A DNA stretch of 64,000 nucleotides from Microbulbifer variabilis (lineage in GTDB: Bacteria > Pseudomonadota > Gammaproteobacteria > Pseudomonadales > Cellvibrionaceae), in the NCBI RefSeq assembly GCF_023716485.1, contig NZ_CP092418.1, positions 4,749,001 to 4,813,000 on the forward strand, in the 5' to 3' direction. A program made the translations under genes and the position numbers. Each line of letters opens with the position of its first letter. Position 1 is the first letter of the stretch. Shown one piece after another: positions 37,939 to 47,273 of this stretch. A model generated the notes under the pieces. It was not told the DNA's origin, made no database searches, and saw nothing but the letters and a program-made list of their open reading frames with translations.

Positions 37939-39270
37939 ATGTTGGATCGCAGTATTGGCGAATTTTCGCGCTTCTTAATTATTGCTCTGGGCTGCTTGAC
38001 CCTCGGCTTCACCACGTCCGAGTGGTCGCTCACCCTGATTTTAGGGCTGGCAGCCTACCTGCTCTCAGTGCTGTGGCAGCAGCACCGCTTCAATCGTTGG
38101 CTTGCCAATGGCCGCCGCGGCCCCGCTCCCACTGCTTTTGGTATCTGGGGTGAAATCTATGACGACTTCTACCGTATGCAACGCCGTCACCGCCGTGAGA
38201 AGCAAAAGCTGCATGTCATGTTACGCCGTGTTCAGGACAGCACCAGCGCCCTGCGCGAAGGCATTGTAGCCCTGGAAAATGGCGACCACCTGGCCTGGTG
38301 GAACCCCGCCGCCGGCGAGCTGCTCGGCCTGCAGTCCAGTGATCAGGGGCAGTCCCTGGTGAACTTTGTGCGTGACCCTGGCTTTGTCAGCTATATGCAC
38401 AGCGAGGACAACAGCCCTCGCGAACCGCTGACCCTGCCAGCGCCGGGTAATGAAGCCCTGCATCTGCAACTGGAAGTGACCCGCTACGGCAAGGATGAAG
38501 CCCTGGTTATCGTTCGCGATATCACCCGCCTGCACAATCTCGAGCAGATGCGCCGCGATTTTGTCGCCAACGTTTCCCACGAGTTGCGCACTCCTCTTAC
38601 CGTAATTGCCGGCTACCTGGAAACCCTACAGAACAGCGATATGGCCCCCCCTGCCTGGCGGCGCCCGCTGGTTCAGATGGAGGAGCAGGCGGCACGTATG
38701 ACCACCTTGGTCAACGACTTGCTTCTTCTGGCACGCCTGGAAACGTCAGAGCGAAAAACGGGTGACGTCTCTGTAGATGTGCGCGAGTTGATGGAGCGAG
38801 TTGCCCGCGAAGCGCGCAGCTTTAGCGGCGACCGTCACCAGGTCAGCGTAGCGTGCGAAGGGGATTGCAGTATCCGCGGCGATGCCAGTGAGCTGCACAG
38901 TGCTTTCGCCAACCTGGCGCTCAATGCGGTGAAATACAGCCCGGGGAACGGGGAGATACAACTGCGCTGGTGGCAGGATAACGATGGCGGCCACTTCAGT
39001 GTGCGGGACCAGGGTATCGGTATAGACTCGCTGCATATCCCGCGCCTTACCGAACGTTTTTACCGGGTAGACCCCGGCCGCTCCCGCGACAGCGGCGGCA
39101 CGGGATTGGGCCTGGCTATCGTCAAGCATGTACTGTTGCGCCACGGTGCGGAAATGAGCGTGCACAGTGTCCCAGCCCAGGGCAGTACTTTCACCCTGCA
39201 TTTCCCCTCCACCAAGCTGGAAGAGAGCCCCTCACGGGAACTAATGGAGACCGAGGGCGCGGATTCTTGA
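37939..39270 (+). CDS. phoR: phosphate regulon sensor kinase PhoR
   Basis: 443 residues. Two N-terminal membrane helices (about 10-28 and 30-46) with almost no periplasmic loop, a PAS-like region (about 100-200), H-box NVSHELRTPLTV (His214), and an ATPase domain with N-box NLALNAVKYSP, DQGIGID and GGTGLGLAIVKH. The missing sensor loop is typical of PhoR, which reads phosphate state through PstABC and PhoU. 134 nt after phoB. Confidence 0.95.
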   Translation: MLDRSIGEFSRFLIIALGCLTLGFTTSEWSLTLILGLAAYLLSVLWQQHRFNRWLANGRRGPAPTAFGIWGEIYDDFYRMQRRHRREKQKLHVMLRRVQDSTSALREGIVALENGDHLAWWNPAAGELLGLQSSDQGQSLVNFVRDPGFVSYMHSEDNSPREPLTLPAPGNEALHLQLEVTRYGKDEALVIVRDITRLHNLEQMRRDFVANVSHELRTPLTVIAGYLETLQNSDMAPPAWRRPLVQMEEQAARMTTLVNDLLLLARLETSERKTGDVSVDVRELMERVAREARSFSGDRHQVSVACEGDCSIRGDASELHSAFANLALNAVKYSPGNGEIQLRWWQDNDGGHFSVRDQGIGIDSLHIPRLTERFYRVDPGRSRDSGGTGLGLAIVKHVLLRHGAEMSVHSVPAQGSTFTLHFPSTKLEESPSRELMETEGADS

Positions 39271-39291
39271 TCCACCCCCTCAATGATAAAA

Positions 39292-39651
39292 CTATTCAAA
39301 TTCTGGCAGCTTTACCGGCTCACCATTTTTGATATAGGTAGCCTCTTCTTCATCGTGCACCGGGGTGCTCTCCCGGCGCAGGATCAGGTGGTGCAACTTT
39401 AAATCCCCATCTCTTAACAACAGATGCTCATTGCCATTGTCATCCACAGGCAGAGGCTTGTTTCCCACCAAAGCATCGCGCAGAGCGCGCAGCCGCGGCA
39501 CATCTTTATAGCGATTCAGGTCATTGGAGAGACGCGTTTTCATGCGCTCACTTTCATGCAGGGCTGCAGCAGTTTCACGATATTTGGCGAAAAAAAACAC
39601 AGCTGCAATGGCAAACGCCACAACAACGGAAACTTCAAACCATACGGGCAT
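39292..39651 (-). CDS. small single-pass membrane protein, function unknown
   Basis: 119 residues. MPVWFEVSVVVAFAIAAVFFF is a membrane anchor or uncleaved signal, followed by a short helical stretch (KYRETAAALHESERMKTRL) and an acidic C-terminus. The start at ATG 39651 has AAGGAG 5 nt upstream, and that site sits within the last codons of the DUF938 gene (stop TGA 39654-39656), so translation is coupled. I recognise no family. Third gene of the yaaA operon; convergent with phoR. Confidence 0.7.
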   Translation of the reverse strand: MPVWFEVSVVVAFAIAAVFFFAKYRETAAALHESERMKTRLSNDLNRYKDVPRLRALRDALVGNKPLPVDDNGNEHLLLRDGDLKLHHLILRRESTPVHDEEEATYIKNGEPVKLPEFE

Positions 39652-39653
39652 AA

Positions 39654-40265
39654 TCACTCCTTGTTATCGTATTTACGCCAAACGACCAGCTGGTTGTTCG
39701 CTGGCAGGTAATTTAGCTCTTCCCGACGCATGCCGACATCACTGGCCAATTGATCCAACCACTCCAGATCACGGATACCGCTATCGGGGTTGCGCTCTTT
39801 GAGGTAGGTATCGAAATCCGCATTGCTGGGCCCGATAAAACTGCCATCAATCTTGAAGGGTCCATATACAACCAGCAAGCCATTGGGTTCTAACAGAGTG
39901 TGCAGTTTGTGAAAGAATCGCTGTACTGACTCCCTCGACATAATATGCAGGGTATTCGAGGTAAACACCGCATCGAAATTCAGCGCAGGCCAGGGCGCAT
40001 CGACATCCAGAGTCAGAGGTTCGCGCAAGTTCTGTGCGGGCGCACTCGCCAACCAAGCTCGCACACCGGGCAGCATTTCCGCCCGCTCCGAGGTCTGCCA
40101 AATTAAGTGGGGCAGGCGCGGTGCAAAAAAGACCGCGTGCTGACCTGTGCCGCTCCCCACCTCCAATACCTTATGGCTACCATCCAGCAGGCGGCACAGA
40201 TGAGTAAGAATTGGATCGCGATTACGCGCACAAGCCGGTGCATCCGGCAGGCTGGTATCGCTCAT
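39654..40265 (-). CDS. DUF938 class I SAM-dependent methyltransferase-like protein
   Basis: 203 residues. [17 protein letters not shown] is the SAM-binding motif [11 protein letters not shown] and [15 protein letters not shown] are later methyltransferase strands. [22 protein letters not shown] text ([18 protein letters not shown]) is the DUF938 signature. Substrate unknown. Start overlaps the yaaA stop by 4 nt (ATGA). Confidence 0.88.
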   Translation of the reverse strand: MSDTSLPDAPACARNRDPILTHLCRLLDGSHKVLEVGSGTGQHAVFFAPRLPHLIWQTSERAEMLPGVRAWLASAPAQNLREPLTLDVDAPWPALNFDAVFTSNTLHIMSRESVQRFFHKLHTLLEPNGLLVVYGPFKIDGSFIGPSNADFDTYLKERNPDSGIRDLEWLDQLASDVGMRREELNYLPANNQLVVWRKYDNKE

Positions 40266-41038
40266 TGCTGTTCATCCCGAGTGAAAACCCAGTCGCGCTC
40301 ATTGGACATGCCCGAGTTATAGGTATAGCCAGCCACATCAAAGCCCTTAAGCTCCTCCGCTTTCTTCACCCGCTGCTCAATCGCCCAGCGGCTCATCATG
40401 CCCCGCGCTTTCTTGGCAAAGAAGCTGATCATCTTATACTGACCATTTTTTAGATCTTTAAAATGGGGGGTAATGACCTCTGCATCAAGCGCCTTGGGCT
40501 TTACCGCCTTGAAGTACTCATTAGAGGCAAGGTTGACCAATTCCCGGCTCTTCAGCGCATGCAACTGGGCATTGATCGTCTCAGTAATTTGCTCTCCCCA
40601 AAATTCATACAGATTTTTACCGCGGCTGTTTTCAAATCTGGTGCCCATTTCCAGGCGGTAGGGTTGCATCAGGTCCAGCGGGCGCAACAGGCCATAGAGA
40701 CCGGAGAGCATTCGCAAATGCTTTTGCGCATAACTGAAATCGCGCTTGCCCATAGTTTCAGCGGCCAGGCCGGTATAAACATCCCCCTTAAAGGCGAGTA
40801 GGGCCGGGCGCGCATTTTTATCTGTGAAAGGGCGTTTCCAGTCTTGAAAGCGGTCGTAATTCAACACACCGAGCTTGTCGGAAATCTTCATCAAGCTGGA
40901 GATCTGCTGTGGGCTCAGATCACGCAGTTCGCCAATTAATGCCGCTGACTCCTTGAGAAAGTCTGGCTGTGTAGTTTCCAGTGTGGGTATTTCACTCTCG
41001 TAATCCAGCGTCTTGGCTGGAGAAATCACTATTAACAT
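40262..41038 (-). CDS. yaaA: peroxide stress protein YaaA
   Basis: 258 residues, [15 protein letters not shown] start, [58 protein letters not shown] core, and [13 protein letters not shown] near the end, all standard for DUF328/YaaA. In E. coli it is OxyR-induced and lowers free iron damage during peroxide stress. Heads the yaaA-DUF938-small membrane protein operon; its control by the OxyR in this window is inference. Confidence 0.95.
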   Translation of the reverse strand: MLIVISPAKTLDYESEIPTLETTQPDFLKESAALIGELRDLSPQQISSLMKISDKLGVLNYDRFQDWKRPFTDKNARPALLAFKGDVYTGLAAETMGKRDFSYAQKHLRMLSGLYGLLRPLDLMQPYRLEMGTRFENSRGKNLYEFWGEQITETINAQLHALKSRELVNLASNEYFKAVKPKALDAEVITPHFKDLKNGQYKMISFFAKKARGMMSRWAIEQRVKKAEELKGFDVAGYTYNSGMSNERDWVFTRDEQQ

Positions 41039-41103
41039 CGGGTGCCTTACTTATGCTGCTTCGCTTTCTATTTGAGCCCAACCGCTAGGACCGGGGCACT
41101 GCT

Positions 41104-41583
41104 CTATTCGGGCTTCAATATATCCTGCCACCAGTTGAGGGGTGTTTGGCCATCCTTCGGATCGTAGACATTGCCGTAGTACCAGGCACTGTTGGCACCA
41201 TCACAGATACTATTGAGAATTTCCTCAATCTTATCGAAACCACAGCTGACATGGATGCTGTAAACCAGCATGCGTGGAACTTCCAGATCCAGCTCCCCTC
41301 CAAGTTTCTCCAGCTGCGGGCTCAAGCGGTCGGAGAGTTCGGCGCTGTCGCCGCGACAGAAAACACGGATCGCCAGATTACCGGAGCGCTTAACCAGCTC
41401 AAATTGCTGGGTATCTTTATCCACTTTAATGCAATCGCCACTGGCGATGCCTTTAATAAATGCGGGAGAACGTACCAGCTGGCAACTGTCGTCCTCATTG
41501 ACTCGTACCTGTAAGCGCTCTACCACCGGCTCGCCATCGGGGTTGGTGCCCGCAAATAACTCTATTACCTGAAGTGCCGTCAT
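41104..41583 (-). CDS. DUF4265-like cytosolic protein
   Basis: 159 residues from ATG 41583; an upstream extension to 41748 is rejected as it runs over the divergent gene's start. VVERLQVRVNEDDSCQLVRSPAFIKGIASGD, VDKDTQQFELVKRSGNLAIRVF and a C-terminal YYGNVYDPKDG region match the DUF4265 pattern of two beta-rich halves. No catalytic motif. Function unknown. Divergent from the M48 lipoprotein gene with 69 nt between starts. Confidence 0.65.
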   Translation of the reverse strand: MTALQVIELFAGTNPDGEPVVERLQVRVNEDDSCQLVRSPAFIKGIASGDCIKVDKDTQQFELVKRSGNLAIRVFCRGDSAELSDRLSPQLEKLGGELDLEVPRMLVYSIHVSCGFDKIEEILNSICDGANSAWYYGNVYDPKDGQTPLNWWQDILKPE

Positions 41584-41652
41584 AACCTCTATTCCCCGAC
41601 TGTGTACAATGGGTGATCGTTGAATAATCGGCATTATACAGGGAGGCAAGCA

Positions 41653-42939
41653 ATGATCTCGCGTAACCAGGCTTTCTTCGCCGCAGTGGCGTTGACGGCA
41701 ACCTCTATTATCAGTGGCTGTGTCACCAATCCAGTGACCGGAGAGCAACAGTTCTCTCTGGTATCGGCCCAGCAGGAATTGAACTTAGGACAGCAGCAAT
41801 ACCCAATCAACCAACAACAACAGGGCGGTCAGTACACCATAGATCCCAGCTTGCAGGAATATGTGAATCGGGTCGGGCAAAAGTTGGCTCGGGTCTCGGA
41901 CCAGCCGCAGCTGCCCTACGAATTTGTAGTATTGAATAACTCCGTTCCCAACGCCTGGGCACTTCCCGCTGGCAAAATCGCCATTAACAGAGGCCTGCTG
42001 GTCCAGCTTGAGGATGAGGCGGAATTGGCCGCTGTACTCGGCCACGAAATTGTCCATGCCGCCGCACGCCACTCCGCCACCGCCATGTCACAACAACAGG
42101 TGCTCGGGGCCGGCCTGGCTGTACTCGGTGCGGCCACCAAAGATTCCGCCTATGCGGACCTTATCTCCACCGGCAGCCAGCTGGGAGGTTCCGCCTATAT
42201 CGCCCGCTACGGTCGCGGCAACGAACTGGAATCCGACGAATACGGCATGAAATATATGGCTGCCGCCGGCTATGACCCCCAGGGCGCCGTGCGACTGCAG
42301 CGCAAATTCGTCGAACTCTCCAAAGGGCAGCAGAGCAACGGCCTGGAAGCCCTCTTCGCCAGCCACCCCCCATCACAGTCCCGCGTCAGCGCCAATATCG
42401 AGCACAGTAAATCACTGCCCAAGAACGGGGTCACCAACCGCGATGCCTATCAAAAGGCCATAGCACAACTAAAACGCGATGCGGATGCCTATGAAAATTA
42501 TGATGATGCTCTAAAAGCAGCCAATAAAAAGCAGTTTGATACGGCACTGAATCTGGTACGAAAGGCACAAAAGCAACAACCAAAAGAAGCCTCTTTCTTC
42601 GCACTGGAAGGAGATTTACTCGCCCAGAAAAAACAATTTGATAAAGCCCATCAGGCCTACGACCGTGCCGTACAGAAAAACCCTGCACTGTTTTCCCACT
42701 GGTTAAAACGCGGCATGGCTAGTGCGCAACTTAAAAATTACACTGCTGCGGAGAGGGACTTAAACCGTTCTCTACGTTATTTGGAAACAGCTTATGCACA
42801 CTTCTATTTGGGCGAGGTGTATGAAAAGCAGGGGAATAAGCAAAGCGCTTTCAAGCACTACGAGACAGCAGCCGGGGCAGGGGGAGAGATTGGCTCTAAA
42901 GCTCAGGCCCGGATACAGGCCTTAACTGGGAAGGGCTAA
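41653..42939 (+). CDS. BepA-like M48 metalloprotease lipoprotein with TPR region
   Basis: 428 residues from ATG 41653 (GGGAGG at 41641-41646). Signal peptide with lipobox SIISGC. VTNPVTGEQQFSLVS and AWALPAGKIAINRGLL lead to the zinc site HEIVHAAARH (His131, Glu132, His135) and third ligand Glu193 (LESDEYG). The C-terminal 150 residues form TPR-like helical repeats (ALNLVRKAQKQQP, DKAHQAYDRAVQKNP, AYAHFYLGEVYEKQG). This layout matches periplasmic BepA/YfgC, which degrades or chaperones stalled outer-membrane proteins such as LptD, but with a lipid anchor. It adjoins two outer-membrane protein genes. Confidence 0.87.
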   Translation: MISRNQAFFAAVALTATSIISGCVTNPVTGEQQFSLVSAQQELNLGQQQYPINQQQQGGQYTIDPSLQEYVNRVGQKLARVSDQPQLPYEFVVLNNSVPNAWALPAGKIAINRGLLVQLEDEAELAAVLGHEIVHAAARHSATAMSQQQVLGAGLAVLGAATKDSAYADLISTGSQLGGSAYIARYGRGNELESDEYGMKYMAAAGYDPQGAVRLQRKFVELSKGQQSNGLEALFASHPPSQSRVSANIEHSKSLPKNGVTNRDAYQKAIAQLKRDADAYENYDDALKAANKKQFDTALNLVRKAQKQQPKEASFFALEGDLLAQKKQFDKAHQAYDRAVQKNPALFSHWLKRGMASAQLKNYTAAERDLNRSLRYLETAYAHFYLGEVYEKQGNKQSAFKHYETAAGAGGEIGSKAQARIQALTGKG

Positions 42940-42974
42940 ATTTATAGTTTAGAAATTTTGATTTAAAAATTTAA

Positions 42975-43003
42975 AAGGGCTAGTGGATAGCCCTTATATT
43001 TTC
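42975..43003. terminator. bidirectional terminator between M48 gene and barrel gene
   Basis: AAGGGCTA (42975-42982), 5-nt loop, TAGCCCTT (42988-42995), with ATATTTT on the plus side and AAAATTT runs on the other, which read TTTTAAATTTTT on the minus strand. Serves both convergent genes. Confidence 0.8.
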
Positions 43004-43009
43004 ATAAAA

Positions 43010-43975
43010 TTATAACTGAACTCTTAAGCCCAGCCGGTACTCATCATACCGATAAGCATCGCAATCATCACACTCCAAATATCCAAATTCTGCATAATAC
43101 CCATTGTATTTATTTGTTGCTGCGGCTAAGTAAGCTACGTCAACGGCAATATTCTGATTAAAGAAGTGGGAAAACCCTAATTTATAACGATGATTTTCAT
43201 CATAAGCTATATTGACGGAGGTCTCTTTATTAAAATAAAATTCTGCGCTCAACTCCGAGGCATCCCCCCATATTCTTCCGTTTCCGTGATAATAACTCGC
43301 TTCAACACTTAGATACTTATCATTTCCGAAATCTACGAAATATTTAGAAGATAAAATGTGATTGTCAGTTTCCTCAGCGACATTCATTGTAAAACCAAGA
43401 TAACCAGTATCACTTAATTGGTGGCTATACTGGGCGGTTAATGAAAACTCTTCTTCTTCATCAAAATACTTAAAATCAGTATTACTATAGTTTAATTTCA
43501 CTAAAACATTCGGGGTGAAAAAATAACCAATCGATTGATCATAAATGTTGGCATATTTTTGATCCTCTATAGTAGCACTCAGCACCACACCATTTTCTAC
43601 AAAATACTCACCTTTTGTAGAAATTGAATTTTGATGATGATCATTCCGCAAATAATCATTCCGAATTTCATATCGGGAGAATTGTGCTGATATATTGCTA
43701 ACCTTATTGATGTACTCAAACTCCTTTAGAGGCCCAAGAGTTTCTTTCCCTCCAAAATAGTAAGTAGTACCAACGGTTGAGGTTTTATTTTTTACTTCTT
43801 TAGCATTATAACCGGACGTTGGAAAATATGGCCACCCCATTGGGCTATTGTAATGGTCATGAAATGAGTACTCTAAATCTGAATAACTCAAAGTAGTTAT
43901 CGACTTATACTCCTCCGCCGTTACGCCAGTAGCAAGCACCATCAGGGGAACAACTGATACTTTAAAACCCTTCAT
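43010..43975 (-). CDS. putative outer-membrane beta-barrel protein 1
   Basis: 321 residues from ATG 43975. Signal peptide (KVSVVPLMVLATGVTAEE). The rest is rich in alternating aromatic and polar residues with short turns (ATIEDQKYANIY, FTPNVLVKLNYSNTDF, DKYLSVEASYYHGNGRIW), as expected for a beta-barrel with perhaps 14-16 strands. Contains KETLGPLKEFEYINKVSN, shared exactly with the next gene. The last residue is Leu (RVQL), not the usual Phe or Trp of BAM substrates. Longer than its paralogue by an N-terminal insert. AT-rich. Function unknown; porin-like. Confidence 0.7.
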   Translation of the reverse strand: MKGFKVSVVPLMVLATGVTAEEYKSITTLSYSDLEYSFHDHYNSPMGWPYFPTSGYNAKEVKNKTSTVGTTYYFGGKETLGPLKEFEYINKVSNISAQFSRYEIRNDYLRNDHHQNSISTKGEYFVENGVVLSATIEDQKYANIYDQSIGYFFTPNVLVKLNYSNTDFKYFDEEEEFSLTAQYSHQLSDTGYLGFTMNVAEETDNHILSSKYFVDFGNDKYLSVEASYYHGNGRIWGDASELSAEFYFNKETSVNIAYDENHRYKLGFSHFFNQNIAVDVAYLAAATNKYNGYYAEFGYLECDDCDAYRYDEYRLGLRVQL

Positions 43976-44103
43976 AAAATCCTTTTCCAACTATAGATTT
44001 GATTTGTAAGATTTTAATAGGATTTATTTTTTATTTCTAGAGACAATAACAATACGACAAGAAATAAACGTTTAGGTAACATCCAATAATTAACTAAGAA
44101 AAT

Positions 44104-44130
44104 AAAAGGACTATCTAAGATAGCCCTTTT
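44104..44130 (-). terminator. terminator after barrel gene 2
   Basis: On the minus strand AAAAGGGCTATC, TTA loop, GATAGTCCTTTT with one G-T wobble and a T-rich tail. Lies 6 nt after the stop at 44136. Confidence 0.75.
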
Positions 44131-44135
44131 CTTAC

Positions 44136-44930
44136 TTACAGCTGTACGGTCATACCAATTTGGTAGATATCGTAATCGATATCACTATCAGTATTGGAAA
44201 CATAAGCAGCTTCAACAGCGAAGTTGCGGTTGAAGAAATGGTTCATACCCAGCTTAAACTCTTCTTTTTCATCGAAAGTAAAGCCGACGGAGGTGCGCTG
44301 AGTAAAGAAGTACTCTGTGCCCAACTTCCAATAGTCATCGTCCTCATCGTAGCTGATATAATCCAGATCAATCGTTAAGTACTGTTCACCACCCAGGTGA
44401 GTAAAGTACTTAGAAGACAGGCTGCGAGTATCAAACTCTTCATCAACTGAAAAGTCGAAACCGATATAATCGGTTCCATTCAGCTGGTGGTTATAACGAG
44501 CATTAACAGACAGCTCATTATCACTGTCGTTATCTTCATGTTCCAGGCTAACCAGGAAGTTAGGTGTGAAGAGATAACCTACTGATAAAGTATCAATATT
44601 TTCTTCACCCCAATCGGCTAACTGAGCACCTAAAACCAGACCATTGGATGCAAAATACTCTCCACCGATGGTCAGAATATCGGAATCTTCACTGCCTTCG
44701 TTTAAATGAGAGAAGCCACCGTAAACATTGCTAACTTTGTTTATATATTCAAATTCTTTCAGTGGGCCTAGAGTTTCTTTTCCGCTGAAGAAGTAGCGAC
44801 TATCAAGAGTAAAACTATCATCACCTTTTTCTAAATTGCTGTAGTTAGCTTTAGTAAAAGAATTGTACTCCTCGGCAGTTGTAGTAGCCGCAAGAAGCAT
44901 CAGGGGGAGAGCTGCGAGCTTGAATCTCAT
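44136..44930 (-). CDS. putative outer-membrane beta-barrel protein 2
   Basis: 264 residues, paralogue of the gene at 43010-43975. Signal peptide RFKLAALPLMLLAATTTAEE. The strand-like pattern and KETLGPLKEFEYINKVSN are shared; FTPNFLVSLEHED and HFFNRNFAVEAAYVS match FTPNVLVKLNY and HFFNQNIAVDVAYLA. Very acidic (many D/E), as often in marine bacterial surface proteins. Ends TVQL. About 283 nt without a gene precede it, AT-rich, probably its promoter region. Confidence 0.72.
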   Translation of the reverse strand: MRFKLAALPLMLLAATTTAEEYNSFTKANYSNLEKGDDSFTLDSRYFFSGKETLGPLKEFEYINKVSNVYGGFSHLNEGSEDSDILTIGGEYFASNGLVLGAQLADWGEENIDTLSVGYLFTPNFLVSLEHEDNDSDNELSVNARYNHQLNGTDYIGFDFSVDEEFDTRSLSSKYFTHLGGEQYLTIDLDYISYDEDDDYWKLGTEYFFTQRTSVGFTFDEKEEFKLGMNHFFNRNFAVEAAYVSNTDSDIDYDIYQIGMTVQL

Positions 44931-45213
44931 TTCAAAATCCTTCGTTAACGTAGGGATCCAAATTGGGCTGCGGATTGTAACAAAAGAATTTTTGTCTGCA
45001 ACAACAGTTAATTACACAAAGTCAGTTTGAGAAGACTTTGCGACGAAGGGAATGAGAACAGGGGGCAGACAGAATTAAAGCTTCTTGCTTAGATGTAATT
45101 ATCCGTAATCAAGTATTTTAAATACTCATTCAGAGACCGATTAAAATTTACAGTTTTTTAATTTTTGAAAAATTTAATTTATTCAGCTTCTGTTCAGTTT
45201 TGACGAGGCAAGC

Positions 45214-45543
45214 TTAAGAAAGTTCATCATCATCAGCATAAGAAGCTACTACCTCTCTAAATTCTTTAAACTCTCCTAAAGGTCGTATACCCACAAAAGG
45301 AGCCACGCTTTGAATAATTTTATCAATCGCAAACGTATGTTCAGCCTGCATAGCATCGCGTTCTATTTTACTGTGCCAAGTGGCTATCGCTATGAGGCTA
45401 TTTTCGTCACCGATCTTTTGCAAAAGTTCCGTGCCCATAGCCCCAGGTGCCCGCTGAATTAACTGAGACGCACGTACCCAGGCATCGGCATATTCTTCCG
45501 CTGTGAAACCTTCCTTAATTTGAACCTCAAAAATATATTTCAT
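45214..45543 (-). CDS. ABM-like (dimeric alpha-beta barrel) small protein
   Basis: 109 residues from ATG 45543 (AGGGG about 8 nt upstream). MKYIFEVQIKEGFTAEEYAD, GAMGTELLQKIGDENSLIAIATW and FVGIRPLGEF fit the ferredoxin-like antibiotic-biosynthesis-monooxygenase/EthD group. No cofactor is implied. Function unknown; may be a small oxygenase or a ligand-binding dimer. Confidence 0.6.
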   Translation of the reverse strand: MKYIFEVQIKEGFTAEEYADAWVRASQLIQRAPGAMGTELLQKIGDENSLIAIATWHSKIERDAMQAEHTFAIDKIIQSVAPFVGIRPLGEFKEFREVVASYADDDELS

Positions 45544-45588
45544 CGCCAAGCCCCTAAATATTTCAAGTTCTTAAAATCTGCCTGCAAT

Positions 45589-45613
45589 AAAAAAGGCCGC
45601 TATGAGCGACCTT
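45589..45613 (-). terminator. terminator after phoU
   Basis: On the minus strand AAAGGTCGCT, CAT loop, AGCGGCCTTTTTT, with one G-T pair and a run of T. Ends the pst-phoU transcript. Confidence 0.85.
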
Positions 45614-45630
45614 TCTTTGGCTGAGGAAAC

Positions 45631-46338
45631 TTAGGATTTCCTTAAATTCAAATTCCTCTCGTGGCCGTGGCGAATATCCGCCCCCTCCACCAAGTAGACT
45701 ACCTGCTCACAAATATTCTTGGCGTGGTCACCGATACGCTCCAGTGAGCGCAGTGTCCACAGCACATTAATGACGCGGGAAATACTGCGCGGATCTTCCA
45801 TCATATAAGTCACCAGCTCACGGACGGCGGTGCGATAATCCATGTCCACCTGTTCATCCTCGGCGAGGGTGCGCAATGCGGACTCCACATCGAAACGAGT
45901 GTAGGCATCCAGGGCGTCGTTGAGCATTTTGCGTACAGCATTTGCCAGATGGCGTATCTCGGTATAGCCGCGCGGTGAGGTGCCTTCATCGGTCAGGGCA
46001 ATCGCCATTTTCGCGATTTTGCTGGCCTCATCACCGATACGTTCCAGGTCGCGGGCGATTCGGGTTACCGACATCACCATACGCAGATCCGAAGCGGCGG
46101 GCTGGCGCTTGGCGATGATTAAAGTCGCGTGCTCGTCCAGGGCCATCTCGCACTTGTCGATTTCCTCTTCGACGCGCAGGACTTCCTCGGCGAGCTGGCT
46201 ATCGGCATTCGACAGAGCATCGACGGCATCGGCTACTTGGCGGGCGACCATGCCGCCCATTTCCAACATCTCGGTCTTGATTCCCTCCAGGTCCTCATTG
46301 AACTGGCGGGAGATATGCTGATCGAAGTGCATTTCCAT
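45631..46338 (-). CDS. phoU: phosphate signalling protein PhoU
   Basis: 235 residues. Two three-helix bundles with metal-cluster motifs; EEEIDKCEMALDEHATLIIAKRQPAASDLRMVM and ERIGDEASKIAKMA, with a second ERIGDHAKNICEQVVYL, are hallmarks. Links Pst transporter state to PhoR, keeping the regulon off in high phosphate. ATG 46338 is chosen with GAGGGA upstream. 25 nt after pstB. Confidence 0.96.
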   Translation of the reverse strand: MEMHFDQHISRQFNEDLEGIKTEMLEMGGMVARQVADAVDALSNADSQLAEEVLRVEEEIDKCEMALDEHATLIIAKRQPAASDLRMVMSVTRIARDLERIGDEASKIAKMAIALTDEGTSPRGYTEIRHLANAVRKMLNDALDAYTRFDVESALRTLAEDEQVDMDYRTAVRELVTYMMEDPRSISRVINVLWTLRSLERIGDHAKNICEQVVYLVEGADIRHGHERNLNLRKS

Positions 46339-46363
46339 AGTTATCCCTCGGAGCAAGATTGGC

Positions 46364-47242
46364 TTAGCCGAAGCGGCCGGTAATGTAGGCTTCGGTTAGT
46401 TCGTGCTCCGGATTGGTGAACACGGTCTCTGTATCGTTGACTTCAACCAGGTGCCCCAGATGGAAGTAAGCCGTGCGCTGACTAACGCGGGCCGCCTGTT
46501 GCATGGAATGGGTCACGATGGCAATAGTGTAGTTCTCGCGCAGCTCATCGATCAGCTCCTCAATACGCGCAGTGGCAATAGGGTCCAGGGCGGAGCAGGG
46601 CTCATCCATCAGGATAACCTCAGGGCTCACGGCAATGGCTCGGGCGATACACAAACGCTGCTGCTGACCGCCAGAGAGGCCGGTGCCCGGCTTGTCCAAA
46701 CGGTCCTTAACTTCATCCCAGAGGCCGGCGCGGCGCAGGCTGTTTTCCACAATTTCATCCAGGTCGGCGCGGCGGCTGGCGATCCCGTGGATTTTGGGGC
46801 CATAGGCCACATTTTCATAGATAGACTTGGGGAAGGGATTGGGCTTCTGGAACACCATCCCCACCCGAGCGCGTAGTGGCACAACATCTACCTTGGGACC
46901 ATAAATGGGGTCGCCATCCAGGCTCAGTTCGCCTTCCACCCGACAGCCTTCGATGGTGTCATTCATGCGGTTGAGGCAGCGCAGGAAAGTGGACTTACCA
47001 CAACCGGATGGGCCGATCATCGCCACAACTTCATTGCGGCCGATATCCAGGCCCACATTGTGAATAGCCTGGGTTTCACCGTAGAACACATTCACATTGC
47101 GCATGCGTAACTTGGCGGTATCAGTGAAGGGCTGGCCCACTGTTTTCCGCACCTCGGCTTGGCTCACTGCCATTTTTTCACCGGTCAGTTCGGGTTGCGC
47201 CGCTTCAGAATGTCCGGCGGCATCCAGGGTCATGGTACTCAT
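46364..47242 (-). CDS. pstB: phosphate ABC transporter ATP-binding protein PstB
   Basis: 292 residues from ATG 47242. Walker [11 protein letters not shown]-loop [18 protein letters not shown], signature LSGGQQQR, Walker [15 protein letters not shown]-loop [11 protein letters not shown]. The N-terminus has about 40 extra, low-complexity residues before the ABC domain starts at [12 protein letters not shown]. Energises PstCA. Confidence 0.96.
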   Translation of the reverse strand: MSTMTLDAAGHSEAAQPELTGEKMAVSQAEVRKTVGQPFTDTAKLRMRNVNVFYGETQAIHNVGLDIGRNEVVAMIGPSGCGKSTFLRCLNRMNDTIEGCRVEGELSLDGDPIYGPKVDVVPLRARVGMVFQKPNPFPKSIYENVAYGPKIHGIASRRADLDEIVENSLRRAGLWDEVKDRLDKPGTGLSGGQQQRLCIARAIAVSPEVILMDEPCSALDPIATARIEELIDELRENYTIAIVTHSMQQAARVSQRTAYFHLGHLVEVNDTETVFTNPEHELTEAYITGRFG

Positions 47243-47273
47243 AAATAATCCTGTTTTCCGATTATCCGCGCTG

